NCBI GenBank assembly: GCA_016714015.1
Contig: JADJNZ010000001.1
Coordinates: 62,001-126,000, forward strand
DNA from: Gemmatimonadota bacterium
GTDB taxonomy: Bacteria; Gemmatimonadota; Gemmatimonadetes; Gemmatimonadales; Gemmatimonadaceae
DNA: 64,000 nucleotides
Direction: 5' to 3'
The notes beneath the pieces were generated by a model. The model made no database searches. It was given only the letters and a program-made list of their open reading frames with translations, and was not told the DNA's origin. Position 1 is the first letter of the stretch, and every line of letters starts with the position of its first letter. This document shows positions 26,704-36,192 of the stretch, in pieces. The position numbers were made by a program, and so were the translations under genes.

Positions 26704-27144
26704 TCAGATGCCGAACTGCGTGAAGTGATGGTCGAGATGGCGGTACAGGAGCACGCCCCAATCCCGCTTGGACATCGGCCCGAACGCGGGATGCGGAGGC
26801 AGCGGGGCAGCGTCCGCCGGCACGGGCAGCTGCGCGATGCGGTCGCGGAGCTTGGCCACATCGGCCTCCCAGGTGGTCGGCTTGCCGGCGAGCAGCTCGG
26901 GCGCGGTGGGGGCGCCCTTGGGCCACGGCATGAGATGGATCACGACCGGGCGCACGAGGAACTGCAGCGGGAACGGGCGCGGCCTGGGCGCGCTCTCGCC
27001 GGTGACCATCTTGAGCGACTCGATGAGGTGCTGGACCATCTTGGGCGCCGTGAACTTCCCCCAGGCGGCCTGTCGGTCGGCACGCAGGTTGCCGAGCCGG
27101 TCCAACAGTTCCTGGCGGCGGGCGGGATCGTAGAACGAGGCCAT
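26704..27144 (-). CDS. DUF1569 / DinB-like four-helix protein
   Basis: A 146-residue cytoplasmic protein of the DinB-like superfamily (DUF1569). The metal-site pattern of the fold is visible as an N-terminal HLIESL helix (KMVQHLIESL) and a C-terminal LLYRHLDHHFTQFG with two or three His residues. Such proteins bind a divalent metal and some act as thiol-dependent transferases; here the function is unknown. The ATG at 27144 fits the family start. Confidence 0.83.
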   Translation of the reverse strand: MASFYDPARRQELLDRLGNLRADRQAAWGKFTAPKMVQHLIESLKMVTGESAPRPRPFPLQFLVRPVVIHLMPWPKGAPTAPELLAGKPTTWEADVAKLRDRIAQLPVPADAAPLPPHPAFGPMSKRDWGVLLYRHLDHHFTQFGI

Positions 27145-27245
27145 GGGGCACGGGTCGGGGGTCGCCCCACTCTACGACAGTCGGCGCGTCGACGCCAGCA
27201 CCCGACCCCGCTATGTTCCTCCCACCTCCCTTCACCCCGAGAGCA

Positions 27246-27992
27246 ATGCCCCGTCCGCACTCGCACGCGCACTCGCGCCTCGCCGCGCTGGCCCTGGCGC
27301 TCGCCGCCCTTGCCCCCGTCGCCAGCGCTCAGGAGGCTCCGGCGGTCGTCACCAAGATCACCGCCGACATCGGATACGTCGCGGTCACCGGCAACACGCA
27401 GGTGACGACGTTCAACATCGGCGAGAAGCTCACGCAGTCCCGTGGCCGCCTCTCGCTCGAGCAGGGCGTGGGGCTCGTCTACTCGACGCAGGCGGACAGC
27501 GTCATCTCCAACTATCTCCGCACGCATGTCCGCGGCGACTTCAAGATCGACCGTCTCCTCGCCGTGTTCTCGGGTGTGGCCTTCGACCGCAACACCTTCG
27601 CCGGTATCGAGCGCCGCTTCGAAGAGCAGGTCGGCATCTCGGCGCGCCTGATCGGCTCGGCGCGCGACACGATGCGGGTGGAGGGCGGCGGCAGCTTCAC
27701 GCAGCAGATCGGCACCGATGGCATCCAGCAGAACTTCCCGTCGGCCCGCGGGGCGCTCAACTGGAGGCACATCTTCACGCCGGCCGCTTACTTCACGCAG
27801 ACCTTCGAGTACATCCCCAACCTCAAGGAGACCGAGGACTGGCGCATGAACTCGGAGTCGGGGATCGTCGCGCCGCTCTCGTCGAAGATCGGCCTCAAGA
27901 TCTCCTACGTCATCCGGTACGACAACCTGCCGCAGCCGGGGTTCTCCGAGGTCGATCGCCTCTTCACCAGCGGACTCCAGATCACGTTCTGA
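27246..27992 (+). CDS. DUF481 family outer-membrane protein
   Basis: A 248-residue protein with a signal peptide (about 1-28, VASAQ) and a beta-strand-rich body that matches DUF481 (YdiY-like): ADIGYVAVTGNTQVTTFNIG near the start and alternating aromatic strands through to ISYVIRYDNLP, ending in ITF. DUF481 proteins are salt-induced or uncharacterised outer-membrane barrels. The ATG at 27246 was chosen over one at 27213 because it begins a normal signal peptide, has a GAGAG just upstream, and the earlier ATG lies within a TATGTT that could be the -10 element (27211-27216). Confidence 0.85.
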   Translation: MPRPHSHAHSRLAALALALAALAPVASAQEAPAVVTKITADIGYVAVTGNTQVTTFNIGEKLTQSRGRLSLEQGVGLVYSTQADSVISNYLRTHVRGDFKIDRLLAVFSGVAFDRNTFAGIERRFEEQVGISARLIGSARDTMRVEGGGSFTQQIGTDGIQQNFPSARGALNWRHIFTPAAYFTQTFEYIPNLKETEDWRMNSESGIVAPLSSKIGLKISYVIRYDNLPQPGFSEVDRLFTSGLQITF

Positions 27993-28015
27993 TCGCGGGA
28001 AGAGCGGGATGACGA

Positions 28016-28045
28016 ACGGGCCGCCGGCGATCGCCTGCGGCCCGT
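28016..28045. terminator. Hairpin between convergent genes
   Basis: ACGGGCCGC (28016-28024) and GCGGCCCGT (28037-28045) pair perfectly around a 12-nt loop, between the stops of the DUF481 gene and the convergent DUF1648 gene. It probably works for both. Confidence 0.55.
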
Positions 28046-28065
28046 CGTCGCTTCGCACCGCGCGA

Positions 28066-28596
28066 TCAGGCGGCGGGTGAGCCCTGCTCCCGCCACAGCA
28101 CATGCGCGCGGTCGACCGCCGCGCTGATGCGGGTGACCATGAGCAGCAGGCCCACGCTGAGCCCGATCGAGGCCACCATCACGACCGCCACACCGAGGCC
28201 GCGGGCGCCGGCGGCGACCCGCACGAACTCCCACTGCACCAGCAGCAGGATCACCATCGTGCCGGCCGCGATGAGGTCGACCATGAGCTGCGCCTCGCGC
28301 ATCACCGGGCCTCGAAAGCGTTCCGGGAGCGCGAGCAGACGCTCCTTGTCCGGGATGTTGAGCATCTCCGGCTGCGCCGGCAGCCGTGTGCCGAGGAAAT
28401 CGATGAACACGAGGACGAACGTCGCGATGCCGCAGAGGAGGAACCACGTCACCACCGACTTGCGCGCGGTCCGGTCGGCGACGCCATTCAGGTCGATGTG
28501 CGTGGGGATCTGGTCGGGCAATCCCCCGTACGTGACCGCGGCGAGCGCGATCATCGCGAGGAGCATCCCCCAAGAGGCGAGTCGGAGCGGGCGCAT
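28066..28596 (-). CDS. DUF1648-containing multi-helix membrane protein
   Basis: A 176-residue membrane protein with four hydrophobic helices (about 5-23, 50-70, 110-128, 133-155). The loop after helix 1 has the DUF1648 motif LPDQIPTHIDLNGVAD, found in SdpI-like and other membrane proteins. Function is unknown. The start is the ATG at 28596. It lies downstream of the PhoD-like gene on the same strand with a 38-bp gap, so co-transcription is possible. Confidence 0.78.
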   Translation of the reverse strand: MRPLRLASWGMLLAMIALAAVTYGGLPDQIPTHIDLNGVADRTARKSVVTWFLLCGIATFVLVFIDFLGTRLPAQPEMLNIPDKERLLALPERFRGPVMREAQLMVDLIAAGTMVILLLVQWEFVRVAAGARGLGVAVVMVASIGLSVGLLLMVTRISAAVDRAHVLWREQGSPAA

Positions 28597-28634
28597 GATC
28601 GAACGTTGCGAGGTCGTCAGCTGCGACGGTAGGG

Positions 28635-30173
28635 TCAGAGCCGCTTGACGCCCGGTTTGCCGTGCTCCACCAGCCAGCGCGTGGGCGTCGTGACCGGAGC
28701 GCCGGGGCGCGACACGTACGCGACCTCGCGGTAGTCCGTGGTCCACGCGTCGGGCTTCACGTCGCAGACCATGTAACCACGGCGCGCCGTGTGCCACTTC
28801 ACGTGCGGATTCTCGGCCATCGCCGCATTCGCGTCACGCCAGGTCGCCTCACCGTCCCCGCCCGACGAGATCGACGTCCCGACGAACTCCGCACCGATGA
28901 CCCGGCGGTCGGGGCGGTCGAAGCCCTCATGCAACTCGTGCACCCAGTTCGAATGCACGTCGCCCGTCAGCACGACCGTGCGGTCGCGCGCCTTCTCGGC
29001 GATCGTCCGCAGGAGGCGATCCCGGTTGGCCGGGTAGCCGGCCCATCCGTCCATGTAGTTGCGCGTCTCGGGGCCTGGCGTGCCATCCCACGGCGCGAGC
29101 GGCACCTGCTGCCCGAGCACCTGCCAGCGCGCCTGCGACGCGCCGAGCCCGTCGGTGAGCCACCGCTCCTGCTCCGCTCCCATGATCGTGCGCGACGGAT
29201 TGGCCCACTCGCCGCAGGGGACCGCGGCCGTGCCGTCCCCGCAGGCCTGATCATCGCGGTACTGCCGCGTATCGAGCATCCAGAAGCGGGCCAGCGCGCC
29301 CCAGTTGGTCGTGCGGCGGATGGTGAGGTCGGCCCAAGACCGTGCGCGCGGCACACGCACCGGCTGGTGCTCCCACCACGCCTGGTAGCCGGCCGCGCGT
29401 CGGGCCCGCATCTGCTCGGCCGACTCCATCACGTTCTCGCCGACGTCGTTCGCGTAGTTGTTGTCGACCTCATGGTCGTCCCACACGACGAGCCACGGGC
29501 ACATGCGGTGCGCAGCCTGCAGCGCCGGATCCTGCTTGTATTGCGCGTAGCGCTCGCGATACTGCTCGACCGTGCGGATCTCGAGCCCATGGTGCTTTCG
29601 CGCCTGGCCATCGCTGCCGCTCCGCTCGTAGATGTAGTCGCCGAGGTGCGTGACGAGGTCGAGCGACTCGCGCGAGAGATGGTCGAGTGCGGTGTAGTGG
29701 CCGGCCTCGAAGTGCTGGCAGGAGGCCACGCCGAAGCGGAGCGGCGTGAGCGCGCCGTCCGCGGGGGTGGTGCGCAGTCGACCGATCGGGCTCGTCGCGT
29801 CCCCCGACCGGAACCGATAGAAGTACCAGCGGTCGGGGGCGAGTCCGTCGACCTCGACGTGGACGCTGTAGGCGAGCTCCGGTGCGGCCGTGTACCGGCC
29901 GCGCTTCACGACCTTCGTGAAGGCCTCGTCGTCCGCGACCTCCCAGCTCACGATCGGCCGCTGGCCGGGCATCCCTCCTTCCGGCTCGAACGGACGCGGC
30001 GCGAGGCGCGTCCAGAGCACCGCGCCCGTGCCGGTGGGGTCGCCGCTCGCCACCCCGAGCGTGAACGGATCGTCCTCGAACGACGGGCGCCAGGTGAGGC
30101 GCCAGTCGTTCGGGACCGCCGCGCAGAGTGCGGCGTAGCGGGCGATGTCGGTGACGAAGCGGCGACGCTGCAT
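28635..30173 (-). CDS. PhoD-like alkaline phosphatase
   Basis: A 512-residue phosphodiesterase/phosphatase of the PhoD family. The N-terminus has a Tat motif (RRRFVTDIA), as usual for PhoD proteins, which are exported folded with Fe and Ca. Metal-site signatures are GVASCQHFEAGHYTA, THLGDYIYE, WDDHEVDNNY and LTGDVHSNW. An N-terminal beta-sandwich (about 30-145) precedes the catalytic domain. The family releases phosphate from phosphodiesters. It is 7 bp downstream of the metalloprotease gene on the same strand. Confidence 0.93.
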   Translation of the reverse strand: MQRRRFVTDIARYAALCAAVPNDWRLTWRPSFEDDPFTLGVASGDPTGTGAVLWTRLAPRPFEPEGGMPGQRPIVSWEVADDEAFTKVVKRGRYTAAPELAYSVHVEVDGLAPDRWYFYRFRSGDATSPIGRLRTTPADGALTPLRFGVASCQHFEAGHYTALDHLSRESLDLVTHLGDYIYERSGSDGQARKHHGLEIRTVEQYRERYAQYKQDPALQAAHRMCPWLVVWDDHEVDNNYANDVGENVMESAEQMRARRAAGYQAWWEHQPVRVPRARSWADLTIRRTTNWGALARFWMLDTRQYRDDQACGDGTAAVPCGEWANPSRTIMGAEQERWLTDGLGASQARWQVLGQQVPLAPWDGTPGPETRNYMDGWAGYPANRDRLLRTIAEKARDRTVVLTGDVHSNWVHELHEGFDRPDRRVIGAEFVGTSISSGGDGEATWRDANAAMAENPHVKWHTARRGYMVCDVKPDAWTTDYREVAYVSRPGAPVTTPTRWLVEHGKPGVKRL

Positions 30174-30180
30174 GGTCGGC

Positions 30181-32577
30181 TCAGGGCCAGGGGAGCGGGA
30201 TCACGGTGAAGCGCGTCCGCTTGGCCGGATCGTCCTCACCGTAGAAGTAGCGCTCGATCTCGCGCTTCGCGGTGAGCCGCAGCGCGCGGTCGGCGGGCGC
30301 CCCGGTCGTCATGGCGTTGATGCGCTCGGCCAGTTGCGAGAGATGCATCTCCGCGACCTGCCGCACGTCGGGGAGCGCCTCCTTGTCCCCGGCGCGGTCG
30401 AGGAGCGTGTTGAGCACCACGCGCTGCACGGTGCGGCGCAGGGACTGCACGTGCGGGTCCGCCGAGGGTGGCGCGCCCCAGGTGCGGTCGACGATCGCCT
30501 GCAACACCTCGTCGAGCGACGGGTTCTGCGCGTCGCGGGCGCGGAAGAGCACGACACGCGCCAGGCGCTCCCGGTGCAGCAGTCCTTCGATCACCTCGGT
30601 GGCAAGGCCGCCAGCGAGCGAGATCTCGTCGAACGCGGTCCCGGCGGCCGTCTCCAGCCACATGAACTGCGGATCGCCTCCGGGCGGGAGCGGGACCATG
30701 AGCGCCTGCACGCGCTCCGGCACCGCGAGCGCGGAGGGCTCGAGCGCATCGAGGGCCATCCCCAGCGCGCGGCGCTGCTGCGCGGCGGGAACGATCGTCG
30801 TGGGCGGCTGGCCGTCCCCGCGGTACGCGTAGCGGAAATCCATCCCGCCGAGGTACTTCACCAAGCCCTCGAGCGAGTAGCGATGGTGGAGATAGACATG
30901 CGCGAAGCGCATGTTGAGCAGGTAGAGCGGCTCGCCCGGCTTGATCGCGGACTCGTCGAACTTCTCGATGCCCACGCGCCGGACGGCGCTCGTGCGCTCC
31001 ACCGCCTCGAACATCGTGCGACCCTCGACCCAGCGCGTCACCTCGGGGATCGACCCCGCGGCATCGGCGTGCTGGTCCCCGACGAATCGCAGGTTGCGGC
31101 GCAGCCCTTCGGCGACGATCGCGTCGAGGCCCTTCGCCTCGGCATCGGCGTCGGGATACCAGGTGTAGCCATAGCGCACCGCGAGCGAGTCCCAGCCGCC
31201 GGCGAATGGCCGCCACGCCTTCGAGAGGTCGAGCGTGCCGCGGGCGTCGACGGTGATGAGCGGGAACGGATAGTCCATCACCGAGGCGCGATCCGAGACG
31301 TGCGCGATGTAGTTGTGCCCGAATCCGATCGTGTGCCCGATCTCGTGCGCGACGTGCTGGCGACGCCGCATCATCGCGAACTCCTCCGGCGCGACGTTGT
31401 GCCCGTTCGGGCCGGCCGCGGGAAGCAGTCCCGCGTAGATGTTGTAGTCGATCTGCGAGCGCCAGGCGTCCATGCGCACCACCGTGCGGACGATCTCGCC
31501 GGTGCGCGGATCGGAGAACGACGGGCCGACCGAGGGACCAGGGCCGGCGCGGTGCACCCAGTAGATGAGGTTGTAGCGCGCGTCCATCGGATCCGCGCCC
31601 GCCGGGAGCTCCTTCACCTGGAAGCCGTTCTTCCATCCGGCCGCCTCGAAGACGGTGCCCCACCAGTTGCCACCCTGCAGGAACGCCGTGCGATACGGCT
31701 CGGGGATCCCCGGATCGAGATAGTAGACGACCGGAGTGACCGGCTCGCTGAGCTCACCCCGCAGATACGCGGCCGGGTCCTTGGGGACCAGGCGCCAGCG
31801 GTTGGCGTACCCGCCGCGGTAGAGCTCGTCGAAGCCCTGCGCGAAGTCCTGGAAGCTCGTGCCGAACAGTCCGGACCGCGCATCGCCGCGCCGCGGACGG
31901 AAGCCCTCGGCGGACGGCAGCTGGACGAGCGAGTGGTGCACCTCGAAGGTCGGCGAGGCCGCATCCGGCGCGGCGCGGCGCAGGGCGGCGCCGGGGTTAT
32001 CGATGCCGAAGGTCAGCACCGCATGGATCTCGGTGTTGATCGGGAAGGCCTTCGTCCGGGACGCCTCGATCCAGCTGCGATTCGCGTCGACGCGCGCGTT
32101 GCCCCCCTGCGCGCGCCGGATCCCCTCGGCGATCCCGTACGTGTCGGAGAGGAAGAAGCTCGTGGCGTCCACCACGAGCGTGCCGTTGGCCTCGCTCTCG
32201 ATCGGGAAGGACGCGACGACCGACGTCGGGAATGCCTCGGTCGCCGCGCGTGCCGTCGCCTCGCTGGCGCCGATCGCGCGCACGCTCTGGTTGTCGCGCG
32301 TGACGACGACGCGCTTGCCGCGCCGCTCGAAGCGGATGATCGCGCTGCCGCCCGTCTGGCCGCGATCGAGACCCAGCGCCCCATTGCCCCCGCCGGTCGC
32401 GAGGACGCTCTGGTGCATGAGGTCTTGGTCCAGGCGGGTCGCCGGGATCTCCAAGAGGACCTTGTTGCGGTCGGCGTCGACGCGCACGCCGATGAACGGC
32501 GCCTCCTGCGCGGCGAGCGCAGTGGCAGCGAACCAGCAGAGCGCGCCAAGGGCGCGGACGGAGCGGACGAGGGACAT
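30181..32577 (-). CDS. Secreted zinc metalloprotease (DUF5117/DUF4953 type)
   Basis: A 798-residue exported protein (signal peptide about 1-23, ALAAQ). The gluzincin/metzincin motif HEIGHTIGFGH (411-421) supplies three His zinc ligands and the catalytic Glu412; SVMDYP further on is a candidate Met-turn. The N-terminal half (about 25-270) and the C-terminal helices match the DUF5117 and DUF4953 blocks seen together in proteases of Bacteroidota and Gemmatimonadota. It is probably a periplasmic or surface peptidase. The PhoD-like gene follows after 7 bp. Confidence 0.92.
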   Translation of the reverse strand: MSLVRSVRALGALCWFAATALAAQEAPFIGVRVDADRNKVLLEIPATRLDQDLMHQSVLATGGGNGALGLDRGQTGGSAIIRFERRGKRVVVTRDNQSVRAIGASEATARAATEAFPTSVVASFPIESEANGTLVVDATSFFLSDTYGIAEGIRRAQGGNARVDANRSWIEASRTKAFPINTEIHAVLTFGIDNPGAALRRAAPDAASPTFEVHHSLVQLPSAEGFRPRRGDARSGLFGTSFQDFAQGFDELYRGGYANRWRLVPKDPAAYLRGELSEPVTPVVYYLDPGIPEPYRTAFLQGGNWWGTVFEAAGWKNGFQVKELPAGADPMDARYNLIYWVHRAGPGPSVGPSFSDPRTGEIVRTVVRMDAWRSQIDYNIYAGLLPAAGPNGHNVAPEEFAMMRRRQHVAHEIGHTIGFGHNYIAHVSDRASVMDYPFPLITVDARGTLDLSKAWRPFAGGWDSLAVRYGYTWYPDADAEAKGLDAIVAEGLRRNLRFVGDQHADAAGSIPEVTRWVEGRTMFEAVERTSAVRRVGIEKFDESAIKPGEPLYLLNMRFAHVYLHHRYSLEGLVKYLGGMDFRYAYRGDGQPPTTIVPAAQQRRALGMALDALEPSALAVPERVQALMVPLPPGGDPQFMWLETAAGTAFDEISLAGGLATEVIEGLLHRERLARVVLFRARDAQNPSLDEVLQAIVDRTWGAPPSADPHVQSLRRTVQRVVLNTLLDRAGDKEALPDVRQVAEMHLSQLAERINAMTTGAPADRALRLTAKREIERYFYGEDDPAKRTRFTVIPLPWP

Positions 32578-32659
32578 CGCGAGGGACCGGAAGAGGGTTC
32601 GGATGGTGCTGCTGCTCTACGGGCCAGGCGGACGGGTCGCTGTGCGCGGCGCCTGACGG

Positions 32660-32699
32660 GACGATGCCGGCGCGGTGCGCGCACGGCACCGGCATCGTC
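32660..32699. terminator. Hairpin in the pseudopilin-metalloprotease spacer
   Basis: GACGATGCCGG (32660-32670) and CCGGCATCGTC (32689-32699) pair perfectly over 11 bp around an 18-nt GC-rich loop. It is the second of two hairpins in the 236-bp spacer 32578-32813. Confidence 0.45.
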
Positions 32700-32755
32700 G
32701 GAACCTGCGGTGACGCCGCGTCTGCCGCCAGTCGGGTCTCCGCGGCCCTGGAACG

Positions 32756-32793
32756 GAGCCGGCCCCGGCGTCAGGGACGCCGGGGCCGGGCTC
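32756..32793 (-). terminator. Strong hairpin ending the pseudopilin operon
   Basis: A 17-bp stem (32756-32772 with 32776-32793, one bulged base) closes a three-base loop. It begins 21 bp beyond the stop of the last pseudopilin gene on the minus strand, so it is the likely terminator of that operon. Confidence 0.65.
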
Positions 32794-32813
32794 GCAGGGG
32801 AGTCGCGCGATCG

Positions 32814-34634
32814 TTACGGGACCAGCAGCGGCCAGTAGGTCGTGATGTCGAAGTTCACCGGGTCGATCTCGTAGTAATGCCCACGGACGAAGTGCCCGGT
32901 CGTCGGGAAGTACGGCGGCGGGTTGGCGCCGGCGCAGGCGTCGTACTGGTAGCGCTTGATGTAGCCGCGCCCGTTGGTCTGGCCGACCGGGCCGCGGGTG
33001 TACTGGATGATGCCGCCCGTCAGGAAGAGGCAGCCGCGGGCGTTGTTCGCACCCTGGCAATCCTCGACGTTCTGCGGATCCTGGTCGTGGTTCTCGGCCC
33101 GGAAGTTGTCGAGGGCGAGCACCACCGCGTGGACGTACTCATCGCTGCCTCTGGTGTTCCACGTCCGATAGGTGCCCGATGTCGTCGTCCGCTGTGGCGA
33201 GTTGATCAGGTTGTCGGCCATCAGGACGTCGGTCCCGCTGAAGAGCCCGAGCATGTCGCGAATGGGCGAGTTGCACGGGGTCGTTCCACCGGGATTGGTG
33301 ACGTAGGTCAGGTTGTCGACGATGATGATGTCGTTCGTCGCGGCGAGCGTGATCTGCCCGCGGACCTTGCCGCTGATCGCGACCTTCCCGGCGACGTGGA
33401 TGACGCCCTTGAAGTTCGGGTTGAGCTGGCGCGAGATCGGCCAGAGGTAGGCCGCGTCGGCAGGACGCGCGGCCGTGACGCGCGCATCGACGGTCCCGGT
33501 CCAGGCGCGCCAGGACCCGAGCGAGTCGGTCGCGAGGAAGCTGCCCGCCGGCGTCGTCCAGTCGTTGAGGATATTCGAACCGCCGAGGTAACAGTTGCGG
33601 TTCTGCCCGTTGTTGACCGCCCAGGGCCGCTGGTCGGACGTGTTGCTCGAGCCCGAGTGGTGGCGGAAGGTCTTGAAGGCCGCGTGGCTCCCTGTGCCGC
33701 TCGAGAGCGTGTGCCCGCAGTTGCGCGACTGCGTGAGCCCGATGCTGCCGAAGTTGCCAGTGGTATCCGCGGTCACGAACCACGAGTTCGCCGTGTTGGC
33801 CACCGAGTAGATCTTCATGAAGCCCTCGTCGGCGTCGGTGCTGTCGCTGTCGCCGTTGAGGTCGAGCGCTACGAACTCGATGCGCATCGAGGCCTGTCCG
33901 GTGCCGCCGGCGGTGCTGCCCGTGAAGTTGGTCCCGCCGAGCGTCGCCTGTGCGAGCAGGCGGTTCAGGTCGGCGACGTCGGGGAACGGGATCTCCCCCG
34001 CATTCTCCTCATAGCCGGCGTTGTAGTGTCCGGACGCGCGGTTCGTGATGGTCTGCGCGGTCTTGAGCTTGCCCCAGAAGGTCGCGCCCGGGAGGGCGGC
34101 CTGGATCTGGATCACGTCATTCGAATGGACGGGCCCGTAGAGCACGTCGTTCGCACCGAAGACGATCGCGCCTTCGACGTCGGTGAAATAGGCGTACTTG
34201 GCGAAGCTCTCCTGGAAGACCTCGAGCCGCCGCACGATGCGATTGCCCGACCCGTCCGTCACCACCGTGACGACGCTGCCGAACACGCCGTACTGGCCGC
34301 TCGTGTTGCCGGAGGGACCGAGGTAGGTCGAGCGCTGCACGCCCGCGATGGTCGCGCCGGACGCGTCCGTCGCCGAGACACCGTTCTCGTAGGTGACATA
34401 CCCCGAGTCCGGGTAGAGCGAGTCGATGCCGTTGAGTGCCGAACGGCCCTGCTCGAGGCCGGCGTCGGCGACGCTCTCGAGCACGCTCAGGCGGTTGTGA
34501 TACGTGCTCACCAGCGAGGTGTTGAGACTCAGGAAGCTCGCACCGGAGGCGATGGCGGCCACGGCGAGCGCGACGAGCAGCACCACGATGAGGGCGATGC
34601 CGCGTCGCGACCGGAGTCGGGGACGGGGATGCAT
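32814..34634 (-). CDS. PilX-like pilus assembly protein with DUF4900-type body
   Basis: A 606-residue protein with a type IV pilin-like N-terminus (RSRRGIALIVVLLVALAV) that would be cut after Gly, as in PilX proteins. The long C-terminal part matches the DUF4900 type: YAYFTDVEGAIVFGANDVLYGPVHSNDVI is the family core. The start is the ATG at 34634, which has a GGAG 8-9 nt upstream; a TTG further upstream was rejected. It is the last gene of a fimT-pilV-pilW-pilX-like operon and overlaps none but follows pilW within 15 bp. It should act as a minor pseudopilin or tip component. Confidence 0.82.
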   Translation of the reverse strand: MHPRPRLRSRRGIALIVVLLVALAVAAIASGASFLSLNTSLVSTYHNRLSVLESVADAGLEQGRSALNGIDSLYPDSGYVTYENGVSATDASGATIAGVQRSTYLGPSGNTSGQYGVFGSVVTVVTDGSGNRIVRRLEVFQESFAKYAYFTDVEGAIVFGANDVLYGPVHSNDVIQIQAALPGATFWGKLKTAQTITNRASGHYNAGYEENAGEIPFPDVADLNRLLAQATLGGTNFTGSTAGGTGQASMRIEFVALDLNGDSDSTDADEGFMKIYSVANTANSWFVTADTTGNFGSIGLTQSRNCGHTLSSGTGSHAAFKTFRHHSGSSNTSDQRPWAVNNGQNRNCYLGGSNILNDWTTPAGSFLATDSLGSWRAWTGTVDARVTAARPADAAYLWPISRQLNPNFKGVIHVAGKVAISGKVRGQITLAATNDIIIVDNLTYVTNPGGTTPCNSPIRDMLGLFSGTDVLMADNLINSPQRTTTSGTYRTWNTRGSDEYVHAVVLALDNFRAENHDQDPQNVEDCQGANNARGCLFLTGGIIQYTRGPVGQTNGRGYIKRYQYDACAGANPPPYFPTTGHFVRGHYYEIDPVNFDITTYWPLLVP

Positions 34635-34648
34635 GCGCGGTTCTCCGT

Positions 34649-35821
34649 TCAAGGGATCACGACCAGGCTGCTGGTCTGCTGCGAGGACAGGGAAGGCGTG
34701 CAGTCCTGCGCCGACACGGCGTAATACAGCGAGTCGCCGCTCGTGACGCTCGCATCGCTGTAGACGTAGAGCGAGTCACCGCCCGGGAGCACGACATAGG
34801 GGTCGCCCCAGTCGGCCACCGCGGCCGTGCGACGCCAGACCACGTAGCGCTCGACGTCACGCTCGCCGGACAGCTCGTCGATCGACCGGAGCCACGTCAG
34901 CCGCGTGATGCGCGTGACGCTGTCCGACGCGAACGTGGCGGTGCCCGTCACCGTCGAGGTGAAGATCGGCTGGTCGCCGCAGCTGCGCGTGTTGACGAGG
35001 CCCATGTTGGGGAGCCGGATGAGCCGCGAGAGCGCGCGCGTGCGGGCGTTGACGCCGGTCTGGCCGTTGATCACCGTGAAGTTCACGCGGACCGCGCGCA
35101 CGCTGTCGATGAGCGCGAAGCTGCCGGTGTCGTTGTTCGCGAGGTGGATAGGGCGCGTGTGCCGCCAGGGGAGCGACGCGGCGGTGACCTGCGACATCGT
35201 CTGCACGCCGGCCGCCGACGTCGAGACGCGGAAGTACTCGAAGAAGGGAACACCGGTGGTCCGCACGACGTTCGTCGCGACCACCTCGGGGTCGAGGTTG
35301 TTGACGCGCCGGTACAGGACGAAGTCGTCGGTCCGGCTCGTGCTGGAGTCGCGACGGAAGTAGAAGCTGATCGTCTCCGACGCCGAGTTGACCGCGCCGA
35401 CGAGGTAGTTCGTGTCGGGATAGCTGATCGCCGTGTACGGCAGGGTGATCTGCGAGGCCGTCCTCAAGGCGGCGACCGCACTGTCCGGTGCGTCCGGATT
35501 GTAGTACACCGCCTCGACGTCGCCCGCGGTGTTCGTCCAGTAGTTCGCGTTGAAGACGATCACGCTGTCGGCGATGTAGATCAGCTGCGGCTGGATGTCC
35601 GGCGCGCCCGCCCCGGACGTCCGGAGGTCCTTCTCCATCTCATTGATCGCGAAGCGCCCGTTCTGGTACATCGCCACGCGCTCCGAGCCGAGCGAGAAGC
35701 TGCGACTCTCGGACTTGAGGAGGAGCATCGCGCCGGCGGTGACGAACGAGAAGATGAGGAGCGAGACGATCATCTCGATGAGCGTCATGCCGCGGCGCTG
35801 GCGCAACCGGGATGCAGTCAT
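34649..35821 (-). CDS. pilW: PilW-like minor pseudopilin
   Basis: A 390-residue protein with a prepilin peptidase site RRGMTLIEMIVSLL: cleavage after Gly leaves Met1 and Glu5, followed by a hydrophobic helix to about residue 33. The segment RVAMYQNGRFAINEMEKDLR is typical of PilW proteins. A beta-rich C-terminal part follows; its last about 130 residues resemble an extracellular beta-sandwich. The start overlaps the stop of the pilV-like gene (ATGA). Minor pseudopilins prime pilus assembly at the tip. Confidence 0.88.
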   Translation of the reverse strand: MTASRLRQRRGMTLIEMIVSLLIFSFVTAGAMLLLKSESRSFSLGSERVAMYQNGRFAINEMEKDLRTSGAGAPDIQPQLIYIADSVIVFNANYWTNTAGDVEAVYYNPDAPDSAVAALRTASQITLPYTAISYPDTNYLVGAVNSASETISFYFRRDSSTSRTDDFVLYRRVNNLDPEVVATNVVRTTGVPFFEYFRVSTSAAGVQTMSQVTAASLPWRHTRPIHLANNDTGSFALIDSVRAVRVNFTVINGQTGVNARTRALSRLIRLPNMGLVNTRSCGDQPIFTSTVTGTATFASDSVTRITRLTWLRSIDELSGERDVERYVVWRRTAAVADWGDPYVVLPGGDSLYVYSDASVTSGDSLYYAVSAQDCTPSLSSQQTSSLVVIP

Positions 35822-36192
35822 GGGGCCGCCACCGTGATCGTACGCGAGACGGCCGAGAGGAGTCCCGGTCCGGTCACGCGTACCGTGACCTTCTTGTAGT
35901 CGTGCCCGCCGCTGTTCGTGCGAACGATGGTCGTCGTCCGCACGAATCCCTGCAGCGTTGCGAAGTTGGTCTGCGTCCCGGCATAGATGCTGTCGAGCCC
36001 GGCGTAGTTCGGATTGGTGCGCACCTCGTCGGTGCGGTCGGTCGCGAGCTGGATCGCGGCCTGCTCGCGCTCGGAGATCGTCGTGATGTGCACCGTGCGG
36101 CCCGTCAGCGTGACGAGCGTCAGCATCACGATGAGGAGGATCGCCATCGCGATGACGATCTCGATGAGGGTGAACCCTTGGCGTGCGCGCAT
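35818..36192 (-). CDS. pilV: PilV-like minor pseudopilin
   Basis: A 124-residue protein with the prepilin site RQGFTLIEIVIAMAIL (cleavage after Gly, Phe1, Glu5) and the following membrane helix to about residue 30. The rest is short and matches PilV/type II pseudopilin proteins. It overlaps the fimT-like gene by one base (TGATG) and the pilW gene by ATGA, so all are translationally coupled. Confidence 0.88.
   Translation of the reverse strand: MRARQGFTLIEIVIAMAILLIVMLTLVTLTGRTVHITTISEREQAAIQLATDRTDEVRTNPNYAGLDSIYAGTQTNFATLQGFVRTTTIVRTNSGGHDYKKVTVRVTGPGLLSAVSRTITVAAP

Noticed and set aside
30145..32838. An 897-codon open frame on the plus strand opposite the metalloprotease
   Set aside because: It lies antisense to a complete protease with an intact HEIGHTIGFGH site, and its own product has no recognisable domain and biased composition.
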